Source: Candidatus Gastranaerophilales bacterium
Lineage (GTDB): Bacteria > Cyanobacteriota > Vampirovibrionia > Gastranaerophilales > Gastranaerophilaceae
DNA: 64,000 nucleotides
Assembly (NCBI GenBank): GCA_944325665.1
Contig: CALVAY010000001.1
Location: 227,808-291,807 of the forward strand
Direction: 5' to 3'
Shown: positions 32,306 to 40,675 of the stretch, one piece after another
Position numbering within the stretch: position 1 is the stretch's first letter
Layout: every line of letters begins with the position of its first letter
The notes under the pieces: generated by a model
The model's input: the letters and a program-made list of their open reading frames with translations, nothing else
What the model was told of the DNA's origin: nothing
Database searches by the model: none
Made by a program: the position numbers and the translations under genes

Positions 32306-33587
32306 AAATTGTTTGTTCTCTGTCAGGCCCTACGCTTATGATTTTTATCGGAATACCTAAAATTTCTTCAAGCTTATTTAGGTAAACCTTTGCTTCTTCA
32401 GGTAGGTCTTCGTATTTTTTTACGTTAGTAATACTTTTTTTCCAGCCTTTAAAGCGTTCGTAAACAGGCTCGTAATTGTAATGCTGAGCAACATTTGTCG
32501 GATAGTGTTTTATTATTTCGCAAGTCTTTTTGTTTTTGTATCCTGTGCACAGTTTTATTTCGTCAAAAGTATCAAAAACATCAAGCTTTGTAATTGCAGC
32601 AGCGTTTAAACCGCCTACAAGCACGCTGTATTTGGCTAAAACAGCATCAAACCAGCCGCAGCGTCTTGCTCTGCCTGTTGTAACGCCAAACTCAACACCG
32701 ATTTGTTGAATTAATTTACCTGTATCGTCGCTTAATTCTGTTACAAACGGACCTTCACCAACTCTTGTAACATAGGCTTTAAATACACCAATAGCCTCTT
32801 CTATTGCAAGAGGGCCCATTGAACCGCCGACCGCTGCACCGCCTGCAATAGGGTTGGAGCTTGTAACAAAAGGATATGTGCCGTAGTCAATATCAAGCAT
32901 AACGCCTTGAGCGCCTTCAAAAAGAATGGTTTTATTCTTTTTAGCGTCAGCTAAAACTTCTTGCCAGTTAAAACAAATATAAGGAGTAAAGATTTCCTTG
33001 TATTCTTTACATTTTTTAAGAATGTCTTCTTTTGTATATGTATTTAAGCCATATACGTACTGTAATTCTTTGTTTTTCTTTGCAAGAATAATTTCCAACT
33101 TGTCAGAAAGTGCATTTTCGTCAAATAAGTCTTCAAGTCTTATACCGATTCTTGCATATTTGTCAGTGTATGTAGGACCGATACCTTTTTTTGTTGTTCC
33201 GATTTTCTTTTCGCCTAAATCCGCTTCGTTATATCCGTCAATATCTGTGTGATAAGGCATAGTAATGTGGGCAAGCGGGCTTATTCTTAAATTTTTTCTA
33301 ATCTTATCAAAATCTACACCTTGCGCAATTAACTCGTCTAATTCTTTTTTAAAGTCCTCGGGACGAATAACAACTCCTGCGCCCATAAAGCAGGTTTTGT
33401 TTTCGTATAAAATACCTGAGGGGATTAGGTGAAATTTGTATTTTGTATCATTTACAACAACTGTATGGCCTGCATTTGAACCGCCTTGGTAGCGAATGAT
33501 AAAATCTGCCTTACTGGCCAATAAGTCGGTAATTTTGGCTTTACCTTCGTCGCCAAATTGTGCTCCTACTACAACTGTGTTTTTCAT
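32298..33587 (-). CDS. purA: Adenylosuccinate synthetase
   Basis: From ATG 33587 (429 aa) the protein has the PurA N terminus VVVGAQFGDEGKAKITDLLA, GGSNAGHTVV, GIGPTYTDKYARIGIR, LFEGAQGVMLDIDYGTYPFVTSSN and the C-terminal GVTTGRARRCGWFDAV, followed by ITKLDVFDTFDEI. Note DEGKAKI where most PurA have DEGKGKI: the P-loop Gly is Ala here. It makes adenylosuccinate from IMP, aspartate and GTP. GGGAG precedes the chosen ATG; an in-frame ATG at 33599 lies on that ribosome site. The gene is divergent from cysS with 64 bp between them. Confidence 0.96.
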   Translation of the reverse strand: MKNTVVVGAQFGDEGKAKITDLLASKADFIIRYQGGSNAGHTVVVNDTKYKFHLIPSGILYENKTCFMGAGVVIRPEDFKKELDELIAQGVDFDKIRKNLRISPLAHITMPYHTDIDGYNEADLGEKKIGTTKKGIGPTYTDKYARIGIRLEDLFDENALSDKLEIILAKKNKELQYVYGLNTYTKEDILKKCKEYKEIFTPYICFNWQEVLADAKKNKTILFEGAQGVMLDIDYGTYPFVTSSNPIAGGAAVGGSMGPLAIEEAIGVFKAYVTRVGEGPFVTELSDDTGKLIQQIGVEFGVTTGRARRCGWFDAVLAKYSVLVGGLNAAAITKLDVFDTFDEIKLCTGYKNKKTCEIIKHYPTNVAQHYNYEPVYERFKGWKKSITNVKKYEDLPEEAKVYLNKLEEILGIPIKIISVGPDREQTIFR

Positions 33588-33651
33588 AATTACTCCCATA
33601 TTATTTTATATACCTATTTTAATATAAATTTTTTTATATTAGAATATATTT

Positions 33652-35058
33652 ATGCTTAAACTTCACAATTCATTATCAAATCAACTTGAAGAGTTTAAAC
33701 CTCTTGAGGAAAACAAAGTAAAAATGTATGTATGCGGCCCAACCGTTTATGACAAAGCGCATTTGGGACATGCAAGATGTTATATTACTTGGGATGTATT
33801 ATATCGCTATTTAAGGTTTATTGGTTATAATACCACATATTGCAGAAATGTAACCGATGTTGATGATAAAATTTTAAAAAAGGCTGATACACAAGGTGTT
33901 ACGCCGGATGTCATTACAAAAGAGTTTTATCAATCCTTTGTTAATTCAATGAAAAGCTTAAATTGTCTTAAGCCTGATGTTGAGCCCTTTGCAACAAAAA
34001 CAATCGGCGAGATGATTGCTATGGTTAAAAAATTAATCGACAACGGTTATGCTTACGCAGTTGACGGCGATGTGTACTTTGAAGTTGAAAAATTTAAGAA
34101 ATACGGGCAGCTTTCAAAACAGCCTATTGATGATTTAATGGCCGGTGCAAGGGTTGAAACAGGTGAAAAGAAAAAATCTCCGCTTGATTTTGCACTTTGG
34201 AAAAAAGATGAAAAACACGGGTACAAGAGCCCTTGGGGTATAGGACGTCCGGGGTGGCATATTGAATGCTCTGCTATGAGTAAGAAATTCCTTGGAGATA
34301 CAATTGATATTCACGCAGGCGGAGCGGATTTAACTTTCCCGCATCATGAAAATGAGCTTGCACAGAGTGAATGTGCAAACGGTTGCAAGTTTGTTAATTT
34401 TTGGCTGCATAACGGCTTTGTTACAATTAACAAAGAAAAAATGTCGAAATCTTTGAATAACTTTTTAACTATTGATGATTTGGTTAAGAAGTACGATTCT
34501 AACGCTATCAGATTTTTTATTCTTACAAACCATTACAGAATGCCCGTAGAATTTAACGATGAGGCACTTAACTCAGCTGCATCAGGTGCAAAAAGGCTTA
34601 TCGGTTCTGTTTGTGATTATAAAAAAACAGATGTTGTTGACAATTCTTTTGTTGAAGAGTTTAAAAACGCTATGGATGATGACTTAAATACATCCAAGGC
34701 AATGGCTGTTTTATTCTCTCTTGTTGATAAAATTAAAAAAGAGCAAAATCCTCAAACGAAGCAAACTCTTGCAAGTACTTTAATTACCTTAGGCGAGGTT
34801 TTGGGCTTTGATTTTTCACTTGTTAAAAAAGAAGTTTCAGATGTTGAACTTTTAAATATGGTAAAACCGCTCTATGAAATTTTTAATTTAGATGAAAAAT
34901 TAAATGCAAAAGAAGCTCTGGATGAAATAATTAAAATAAGAACCGACGCAAGAGCAAATAAAGATTGGGCAAAATCCGATTTAATTCGTGATGAGCTTGA
35001 TAAAGCAGGAATTTTATTAAAAGATTCAAAAGAAGGTACAACTTGGCTTTTGAAATAG
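33652..35058 (+). CDS. cysS: Cysteinyl-tRNA synthetase
   Basis: The 468-residue product has the CysRS class I features: MYVCGPTVYDKAHLGHARCY with the zinc Cys and HIGH-like HLGH, RNVTDVDDKI, the zinc-ligand region PGWHIECSAM and DIHAGGADLTFPHHENE, the KMSKS loop (INKEKMSKSLNNF), and a C-terminal anticodon-binding helical part. It charges tRNA-Cys. TAGAAT at 33640-33645 ends exactly 6 bases before the ATG and no Shine-Dalgarno sequence is seen, so a leaderless mRNA is predicted. rsmI overlaps the last 16 bases. Confidence 0.97.
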   Translation: MLKLHNSLSNQLEEFKPLEENKVKMYVCGPTVYDKAHLGHARCYITWDVLYRYLRFIGYNTTYCRNVTDVDDKILKKADTQGVTPDVITKEFYQSFVNSMKSLNCLKPDVEPFATKTIGEMIAMVKKLIDNGYAYAVDGDVYFEVEKFKKYGQLSKQPIDDLMAGARVETGEKKKSPLDFALWKKDEKHGYKSPWGIGRPGWHIECSAMSKKFLGDTIDIHAGGADLTFPHHENELAQSECANGCKFVNFWLHNGFVTINKEKMSKSLNNFLTIDDLVKKYDSNAIRFFILTNHYRMPVEFNDEALNSAASGAKRLIGSVCDYKKTDVVDNSFVEEFKNAMDDDLNTSKAMAVLFSLVDKIKKEQNPQTKQTLASTLITLGEVLGFDFSLVKKEVSDVELLNMVKPLYEIFNLDEKLNAKEALDEIIKIRTDARANKDWAKSDLIRDELDKAGILLKDSKEGTTWLLK

Positions 35059-35855
35059 AAAATGCTTTATATGTTGTTTCAACTCCAATCGGAAACTTAA
35101 GCGATATCACTTTGCGTGCGATTGATGTCTTAAAGTCTGTTGATGTTATTGCTTGCGAGGACACAAGAATTACATCAAGGCTTTGCGAGAAATATGACAT
35201 TCAAACTCGCTTGATAAGTTACCATAAATACAGTGAAAATAAGCGTTTAGAGCTGTTTTTATCTTACTTAAATGAAGGTAAAAGCATTGCTCTTGTTTCG
35301 GACGCAGGCACTCCTTTGATTTCTGACCCCGGTGAAATACTTGTTAGAACGGTTGTTCAAAACGGTTATAAAATTATACCGATATGCGGTGCTTGTGCTG
35401 TTATTACTTTTTTGCAAGCTGTTCAAAGAGAGGGAGAAGACTTTAAATTCATTGGATTTCTTCCAAGAGTTAAGGGGCAGATTGAAGAGGTGTTTTTAAA
35501 AAATAAATCCGAAAACCTTGTTTTCTACGAAAGCCCTAACAGAATTGAAGAAACTTTAAATATCCTAAAGGGTGTTCGCCCGAATGCGACATTGAGCATA
35601 GGAAGAGAGCTTACAAAGAAATTTGAAGAGATTAAAACGGCTACTGTTGAAGATATTTTAGATAGCTTAATTCAAAAGGGCGAGTTTGCTTGTATGGTGC
35701 ATAAGGACAAGGACTGTAATTTTGAAGACGAAATTATCAAAAAAGCCTCAATCCTTAGAGAATTGAAGCTTTCAGATAAAGATACCGTTAATATTTTATG
35801 TGCTTTTTTTGAATACCCGAAAAATAAAATCAAAGAAATTTTATTTAAACTATAA
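35043..35855 (+). CDS. rsmI: 16S rRNA (cytidine(1402)-2'-O)-methyltransferase
   Basis: The 270-residue protein shows the RsmI/tetrapyrrole-methylase pattern: ALYVVSTPIGNLSDITLRAI, DVIACEDTRITSRL, SYHKYSENKRL, ALVSDAGTPLISDPGEILV, FIGFLPR and VFYESPNRIEETL, then RELTKKFEE. It methylates C1402 of 16S rRNA. The start is TTG at 35043 within the end of cysS: AGAAGG lies 6 bases upstream and the first residues precede the conserved LYVVSTP by the usual distance. The 3' end overlaps alaS (convergent) by 6 bp with no room for a terminator. Confidence 0.95.
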   Translation: MAFEIENALYVVSTPIGNLSDITLRAIDVLKSVDVIACEDTRITSRLCEKYDIQTRLISYHKYSENKRLELFLSYLNEGKSIALVSDAGTPLISDPGEILVRTVVQNGYKIIPICGACAVITFLQAVQREGEDFKFIGFLPRVKGQIEEVFLKNKSENLVFYESPNRIEETLNILKGVRPNATLSIGRELTKKFEEIKTATVEDILDSLIQKGEFACMVHKDKDCNFEDEIIKKASILRELKLSDKDTVNILCAFFEYPKNKIKEILFKL

Positions 35856-38465
35856 CTTTGAAATTATTTCTTTTTCAAGGTTCAAAAGAATATCGTCGAT
35901 ATTTGAAGCGTCTTTTCCTGCGCCTTGTGCCATTTGAGGTCTGCCGCCTCCGCCTCCGCCCATTTGACGGGTAATATCTCCGACGATTTTACCTGCTTGA
36001 ATACCTTTTTTAACAAAGCTATCGCTTACTTTTACTATTACAAAAGCACTGTTATCAGGCTTTTTGGAGCATACTACAATGATGCTTTCGCCCAATTTTT
36101 CGCCAAGTGTTTCAACGCAAGTTTTAAGGACATTGGGGGCAAAGTCTTCCATTTTTGTTATGAAAAGTTTTCCGCCTTCAACATCTTTGGCTTTTGATAG
36201 GAAACTGTCAAAAGAAGATTTTGCCATTTTTGTTTCCAAATCGCCGATTTTAGCGTTCAAGTCTTTTGTTTCTTGTGTAAGTTTTTCAATTTTTTCTTCA
36301 ATTTGAGTGTATGGAATTTTGTTCTTTTGTGCTATTTCATCCAATAACTCTGCTTTTTCATTCAAGTAATCAAATGCTGCATTTGAACAAAGAATTTCTA
36401 TTCTTCGAACACCTGCTGCAATTGCACCTTCGGAAACGATTTTAGCAAGTCTTAAATCTTTTGTATTCTCAACGTGGCAGCCTCCGCAAAGCTCTTTTGA
36501 TACGCAGTTTTCTTTATCATAGAAACCTACAACTCTTACCACATCGCCGTATTTTTCTCCAAAAAGTGCCATCGCACCTGATTTTTTGGCTTCTTCAATG
36601 TTCATAAGCTCGGTTTTTCTTTGAATAGATGAATTAATCCAAGAGTTAATTAATTTTTCCGTTTGCTTAATTTCATCTTTACTCATGGCTCTTGAGAAAG
36701 AAAAGTCGTATCTGGTGCGGTTTTCTTCTACTTGAGAACCTGCTTGATGAACTTCATCGCCCAAAACTTTTATCAGTGCTGCTTGAAGCAAGTGAGCAAG
36801 CGAGTGATGTTTTTGAATTTCAAGACGTCTTTGAACATCAATTTTTGCAACTACTTCATCGCCAACTTCAAGATTGCCTAAGACTCTGTGAGCAAAAACA
36901 TCTTGTACTTTAAATGTCTCAATTACTTCAACTTTTGTACCGTCTTTTTTAACAAGATAGCCAATATCACCTACTTGTCCGCCTGATTGAGCGTAAAATA
37001 CGGTTTTATCAAGTATAATATCGCAAGTGTCATCATTTTTAACAATATTAATGACTTTTGCGCTGCATTCGTTTTGTTCATAGCCTAAAAATTCGGTTTT
37101 TGGGTTATCAACATAAACTAAGTCATCAACAAGGCTTATTTTCTGTACAGAAGCTCTTGCGCGGTCTTTTTGTTCGTTCATATTTTCTTGAAATTCTTTT
37201 TCGTTAACTTCAAGATTATTTTCAAGAGCGATTTCTTTTGTCAACTCAAGCGGGAAGCCGTATGTATCATAAAGTTTGAAGGCTTCTTCACCTGAGATTT
37301 CGCTTTTATTTTCAGATTTAATCTTATCTATTAAATCTTTAATATGTACCCAGCCTCGCTTAAGCGTAAGATTAAATCTTTCTTCTTCTTTTTTGATTGT
37401 TTCTTGAATTTTAGTCCTGTTCTTTTCAAGCTCGGGATAGGCAGCTTTGTAAATATCTATAACTTTATCTACAACAGGTGCCATAAACGGAAGTTCAAGA
37501 CCCAAGATGTAGCCGTGTCTTAAGGCACGTCTTAAAATCATTCTTAAAACGTAGCCTCTACCTTCGTTTGAAGGTAAAATTCCGTCAGCTATCATAAAGC
37601 TTACACATCTTGCGTGGTCTGTTATTATTCTTAGAGAAATATCCGTTTTGTCGTCTTTTTTGTACTCTTTTCCGGTTATTTCACAAACTTTGTCTAAAAT
37701 TTGTTTTAGCAAGTCTGTTTCAAATGTTGATTCAACGCCTTGGCAAACCATTGCAATACGCTCTAAGCCCATACCTGTATCAACATTTTTCTTTTCAAGA
37801 GGAGTTAAGTTTCCTTCTTCATCTTGGAAAAGTTCCGTGAACACCAAGTTCCAAATTTCAACCCACCTGTCGCATTCGCAAGTTGCAATTGAGCAGTCAT
37901 CGGAACATTTTAAATGTTCGCCCAAATCATAGTGAATTTCGGTACATGGACCGCAAGAACCGCTTATGCCGACAGGGCCCCAGAAGTTATCTTTTTTGCC
38001 TTTTTTAATAATTCTTTCTTTTGGTACGCCGGCTTTTTGCCAAATTTCGCCTGCTTCGTCGTCGTCTTCAAATATTGTTATCCAAAGTCTGTTTTTATCC
38101 AGCTTTAAATAGTTTGTAACAAAATCCCAAGCCCAAGGAATAACTTCTTCTTTAAAGTAATCCCCAAAGCTAAAGTTACCGAGCATTTCAAAGAAAGTAT
38201 GGTGGCGCGGCGTTCTTCCTACGTTTTCAATGTCGGAATCTTTTCCGCCCGCTCTTGCGCACTTTTGGCAAGATGTTGCTCTGGCAGGTTCATAAGGGAA
38301 TTTTTCCAAACCTAAAAAGTATGGAATAAACTGTACCATGCCCGCTGTTGTTAAAAGTATCGTCGGGTTGTCAGGAATAAGCGAAGAGCTTTCAACCCTT
38401 TTTGAATTGTGTTTTTTCTCGAAAAAACTTAAATATTCTTCTCTAATTTCATCAACTGTTTTCAT
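35850..38465 (-). CDS. alaS: Alanyl-tRNA synthetase
   Basis: The 871-residue enzyme has the class II catalytic core (FFEKKHNSKRVESSSLIP; FEMLGNFSFGDYFKEE; RPATSCQKC-type block as ARATSCQKC), the tRNA-recognition domain, the editing domain with HHSLAHLLQAAL, and a zinc site completed by CGGCHVENT, followed by the C-Ala/DHHA1 region with the Gly-rich MGGGGGGRPQMAQGAG. Length is normal for the family. It charges tRNA-Ala and clears Ser/Gly mischarging. No Shine-Dalgarno sequence is visible before the ATG at 38465; TGCTAAATT about 9 to 15 bases upstream could be an extended -10. Confidence 0.97.
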   Translation of the reverse strand: MKTVDEIREEYLSFFEKKHNSKRVESSSLIPDNPTILLTTAGMVQFIPYFLGLEKFPYEPARATSCQKCARAGGKDSDIENVGRTPRHHTFFEMLGNFSFGDYFKEEVIPWAWDFVTNYLKLDKNRLWITIFEDDDEAGEIWQKAGVPKERIIKKGKKDNFWGPVGISGSCGPCTEIHYDLGEHLKCSDDCSIATCECDRWVEIWNLVFTELFQDEEGNLTPLEKKNVDTGMGLERIAMVCQGVESTFETDLLKQILDKVCEITGKEYKKDDKTDISLRIITDHARCVSFMIADGILPSNEGRGYVLRMILRRALRHGYILGLELPFMAPVVDKVIDIYKAAYPELEKNRTKIQETIKKEEERFNLTLKRGWVHIKDLIDKIKSENKSEISGEEAFKLYDTYGFPLELTKEIALENNLEVNEKEFQENMNEQKDRARASVQKISLVDDLVYVDNPKTEFLGYEQNECSAKVINIVKNDDTCDIILDKTVFYAQSGGQVGDIGYLVKKDGTKVEVIETFKVQDVFAHRVLGNLEVGDEVVAKIDVQRRLEIQKHHSLAHLLQAALIKVLGDEVHQAGSQVEENRTRYDFSFSRAMSKDEIKQTEKLINSWINSSIQRKTELMNIEEAKKSGAMALFGEKYGDVVRVVGFYDKENCVSKELCGGCHVENTKDLRLAKIVSEGAIAAGVRRIEILCSNAAFDYLNEKAELLDEIAQKNKIPYTQIEEKIEKLTQETKDLNAKIGDLETKMAKSSFDSFLSKAKDVEGGKLFITKMEDFAPNVLKTCVETLGEKLGESIIVVCSKKPDNSAFVIVKVSDSFVKKGIQAGKIVGDITRQMGGGGGGRPQMAQGAGKDASNIDDILLNLEKEIISKL

Positions 38466-38528
38466 AATAAATTCAATTTAGCACAAACAAAAAAAATATG
38501 CTTTCTTTATTTTAAAAAAATAAAAAAA

Positions 38529-38557
38529 GTAAATCACTCAATCGATTTACGTTTTTT
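38529..38557. terminator. Terminator-like hairpin in a divergent promoter region
   Basis: GTAAATC (38529-38535) pairs with GATTTAC (38544-38550) around 8 bases. A T run follows on the plus strand (38552-38557) and, on the minus strand, a T run formed by the A run at 38522-38528. It looks like an intrinsic terminator in both directions, yet it lies between divergent alaS and fixC, upstream of both starts, where no gene needs ending. Confidence 0.45.
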
Positions 38558-38561
38558 GCCG

Positions 38562-38590
38562 TTGTCAGGTTAATATAAAACCTGTATAAT
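38562..38590 (+). promoter_or_regulatory. Strong promoter for fixC-fixX, leaderless layout
   Basis: TTGTCA (38562-38567), a 17-bp spacer and a perfect TATAAT (38585-38590) are followed by six bases and the ATG at 38597. This is the best promoter match seen in the window. There is no Shine-Dalgarno sequence. Confidence 0.7.
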
Positions 38591-38596
38591 TATTTT

Positions 38597-39913
38597 ATGG
38601 AGCAAAAAGAGGTTTTAAAATTTGATGCAATTGTAGTAGGCGCAGGCCCTTCGGGCGTTGCAAGTGCAATTGTTGCCGCTCGAGGCGGAGCTAAAGTGCT
38701 TTTGATTGAGCGCTCCTCTTTTGCCGGCGAAAAAAATATGTTTGGCGGTGCGGTTTTCTTAAGCGCCTTGAAGGAACTTCTTCCAAACACCTGGCAGAGT
38801 GCACCTTTTGAAAGATATATCCTAAAACACAGTTGGGCATTGTTGAGCGATAAAACAAGCTGCGAGGTTTCTTATCAATCTTTTGATGAGCCAAAAAGCG
38901 CAAGTGTGTATCGCTCAAAGTTTGATTCCTGGCTTGTTGAAGAGGCAAAAAAAGAAGGGGTTTACTTTGCTCCTTCGACTCTTGTTAAAAGCTTGATTTC
39001 AAAAAACGGACATGTGGTCGGTGTTAAAACCGAATTAGAGGAAATTTATGCAAACGTCGTTGTTTTGGCAGACGGGGTAAATTCTATTTTGGCAAGAGAT
39101 TTGGGCTTAAGAAAAGAATATGAACCCAAAGATATGGTTTTAAGCGTTAAAGAAACAAGAAAGTTGCCAAAGAGCCTTATTGAACAAAGATTTAATCTAA
39201 AAGAAAATTCAAAAGAAGGGGCGGCAAAGAACTTTTTAGGCGGTCTTGCTAAAGAAAATCCCCCATTTGGACTTGGTTTTTTATACACCTTTGAGGATAC
39301 GATTTCAATAGGTCTTGGTGTTAATCTTGAAGACTTAAATCGCTTCGGATATAACCCTTCTGATTTATTGGAAAACCTAAAAAAACACCCAAGTGTAAGC
39401 GCTTATCTTGAGGGCTCAGAGCTTCTTGAATACAGTGCACATTTAATCTACGAAGGCGGGTATAAAAAATTGCCGAAACTTTGCGCAAACGGAGTTTTAA
39501 TAGTGGGTGATGCGGCAGGCTTTGTTAATGCTGTTCACTTTGAGGGTACAAACTTTGCAATTATAAGTGGTATGCTTGCAGGCGAAACTGTTTTAAGTGC
39601 AATTAGTGCCAAGGATTTTAGCAAAAAAACTCTTTCAATATACAAAAAGAAATTAAATAACAGCTTTATTTTAAAAGACTTAAAATCGTATAAAAACGTG
39701 ATGGATAATCTTTATTCAAGAACAAATTCTCTGATGAATTATTATCCGAAAAAAGCGGGTGAATTTTTTAAAATATTTACAGGCGCTTCTTGTAAGCCTA
39801 AAAGAGGCGAATTTAGAGAGTTTATTAAAAGTTTTTTCTCTCAAAGAAGTCTTGGTGAATTTTTTAAGGATATATGGGCATTTTTGTCGGCAATAATTGG
39901 GGTATTAAAGTAA
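38597..39913 (+). CDS. fixC: FixC-like electron-transfer flavoprotein:quinone oxidoreductase
   Basis: The 438-residue flavoprotein begins with an FAD-binding Rossmann motif (FDAIVVGAGPSGVASAIVAA), then SFAGEKNMFGGAVF, typical of FixC, and a second FAD contact VLIVGDAAGFVNAVHFEGTNFAI with GMLAGE. The middle part (KDMVLSVKETRKLP, GFLYTFEDTISIGLGVNL) also fits the ETF-QO/FixC group. FixC with FixX takes electrons from the bifurcating FixAB flavoprotein to quinone. fixA and fixB are not in this window. The C-terminal hydrophobic helix (FFKDIWAFLSAIIGVLK) may touch the membrane. The fixX ATG follows its stop directly. Confidence 0.85.
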   Translation: MEQKEVLKFDAIVVGAGPSGVASAIVAARGGAKVLLIERSSFAGEKNMFGGAVFLSALKELLPNTWQSAPFERYILKHSWALLSDKTSCEVSYQSFDEPKSASVYRSKFDSWLVEEAKKEGVYFAPSTLVKSLISKNGHVVGVKTELEEIYANVVVLADGVNSILARDLGLRKEYEPKDMVLSVKETRKLPKSLIEQRFNLKENSKEGAAKNFLGGLAKENPPFGLGFLYTFEDTISIGLGVNLEDLNRFGYNPSDLLENLKKHPSVSAYLEGSELLEYSAHLIYEGGYKKLPKLCANGVLIVGDAAGFVNAVHFEGTNFAIISGMLAGETVLSAISAKDFSKKTLSIYKKKLNNSFILKDLKSYKNVMDNLYSRTNSLMNYYPKKAGEFFKIFTGASCKPKRGEFREFIKSFFSQRSLGEFFKDIWAFLSAIIGVLK

Positions 39914-40207
39914 ATGACACAAAGAGACGATAATTCAATAGAAAATAAATTGACCTCAATTAAGTATAATTGTTCAAAAAATACTCATTTGAGAGTTAAT
40001 CAGGAAATGTGCAGAAATTGCCAAAAACGTCCATGCTGCTACATTTGCCCTGCTAAGGTATATAGCTGGGATGATACACAAAGCAAGTTAAATGTTGAAT
40101 ACGAAAATTGCCTTGAATGTGGTGCTTGCAAGGTGGTTTGCCCTTTTAAATCAATAGATTGGGAATATCCGAATGCAAGCTGTGGAGTAATTTTAAAAAA
40201 TAGCTAA
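39914..40207 (+). CDS. fixX: FixX-like ferredoxin
   Basis: This 97-residue ferredoxin-like protein contains CLECGACKVVCP, one complete [4Fe-4S] binding motif, and a first cysteine group (MCRNCQKRPCCYICPAKVY) of the FixX kind, ending with the family motif SIDWEYPNASCGV. It partners FixC in electron transfer to quinone. The ATG begins immediately after the fixC TAA (39911-39913) with no spacer, so translation is probably by re-initiation. The next gene starts 15 bases downstream with a strong ribosome site. Confidence 0.88.
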   Translation: MTQRDDNSIENKLTSIKYNCSKNTHLRVNQEMCRNCQKRPCCYICPAKVYSWDDTQSKLNVEYENCLECGACKVVCPFKSIDWEYPNASCGVILKNS

Positions 40208-40222
40208 TATAAAGGAGATAAG

Positions 40223-40675
40223 ATGAACGAAAATTTTTCACGCTGGTACGATAAAGACCCTGTGCTGTCTATGTCGATGCGTACACTTTCAACTTCTGAC
40301 GATTCAAGCCAAATTGCCGTTGCGCTTAATCTTATTAAAATTATCATTGAGCATAATATTCAAGATCATAAATATGAAAACGTTGAGGATATTATGAATG
40401 CCGTTGAAGACGGAAGAATACAACGTGGTCAAAGACGTTGGTATGACATTGATTCAACTGTAAGAACAGCTATTCAAATGTTAGAGAAGTGCTCGCCTGA
40501 GACAAGACAAAAGGTTGCACTTGATATGGCACAGCTTGTTATAGAAAAAATAGTTCAAGATGTTGATGAGCAAGACGCTGAACGCGAAGAAGAAGGTTCT
40601 GCCGTTATATCGGTTGATGAAGACGGAAGTACCGTTCTTGATTTAGACGCAGGTGCAGAATTAGAAAATGAATGA
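40223..40675 (+). CDS. Protein of unknown function with two 42-residue RWYD repeats (150 aa)
   Basis: The protein holds two ungapped 42-residue repeats, residues 7-48 and 72-113. Each starts RWYDxD and ends VALxxxxxxxIExxxQD; I count 13 identical positions (R, W, Y, D, D, L, V, A, L, I, E, Q, D). A helical linker joins them (YENVEDIMNAVEDGRIQRGQ) and the C-terminal 35 residues are strongly acidic. Each repeat is probably a small helical unit. I recognise no family. AAAGGAG lies 6 bases before the ATG. Its stop overlaps the next TPR gene as ATGAATGA, so it belongs to the fixCX-TPR-dprA-topA run. Confidence 0.75.
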   Translation: MNENFSRWYDKDPVLSMSMRTLSTSDDSSQIAVALNLIKIIIEHNIQDHKYENVEDIMNAVEDGRIQRGQRRWYDIDSTVRTAIQMLEKCSPETRQKVALDMAQLVIEKIVQDVDEQDAEREEEGSAVISVDEDGSTVLDLDAGAELENE

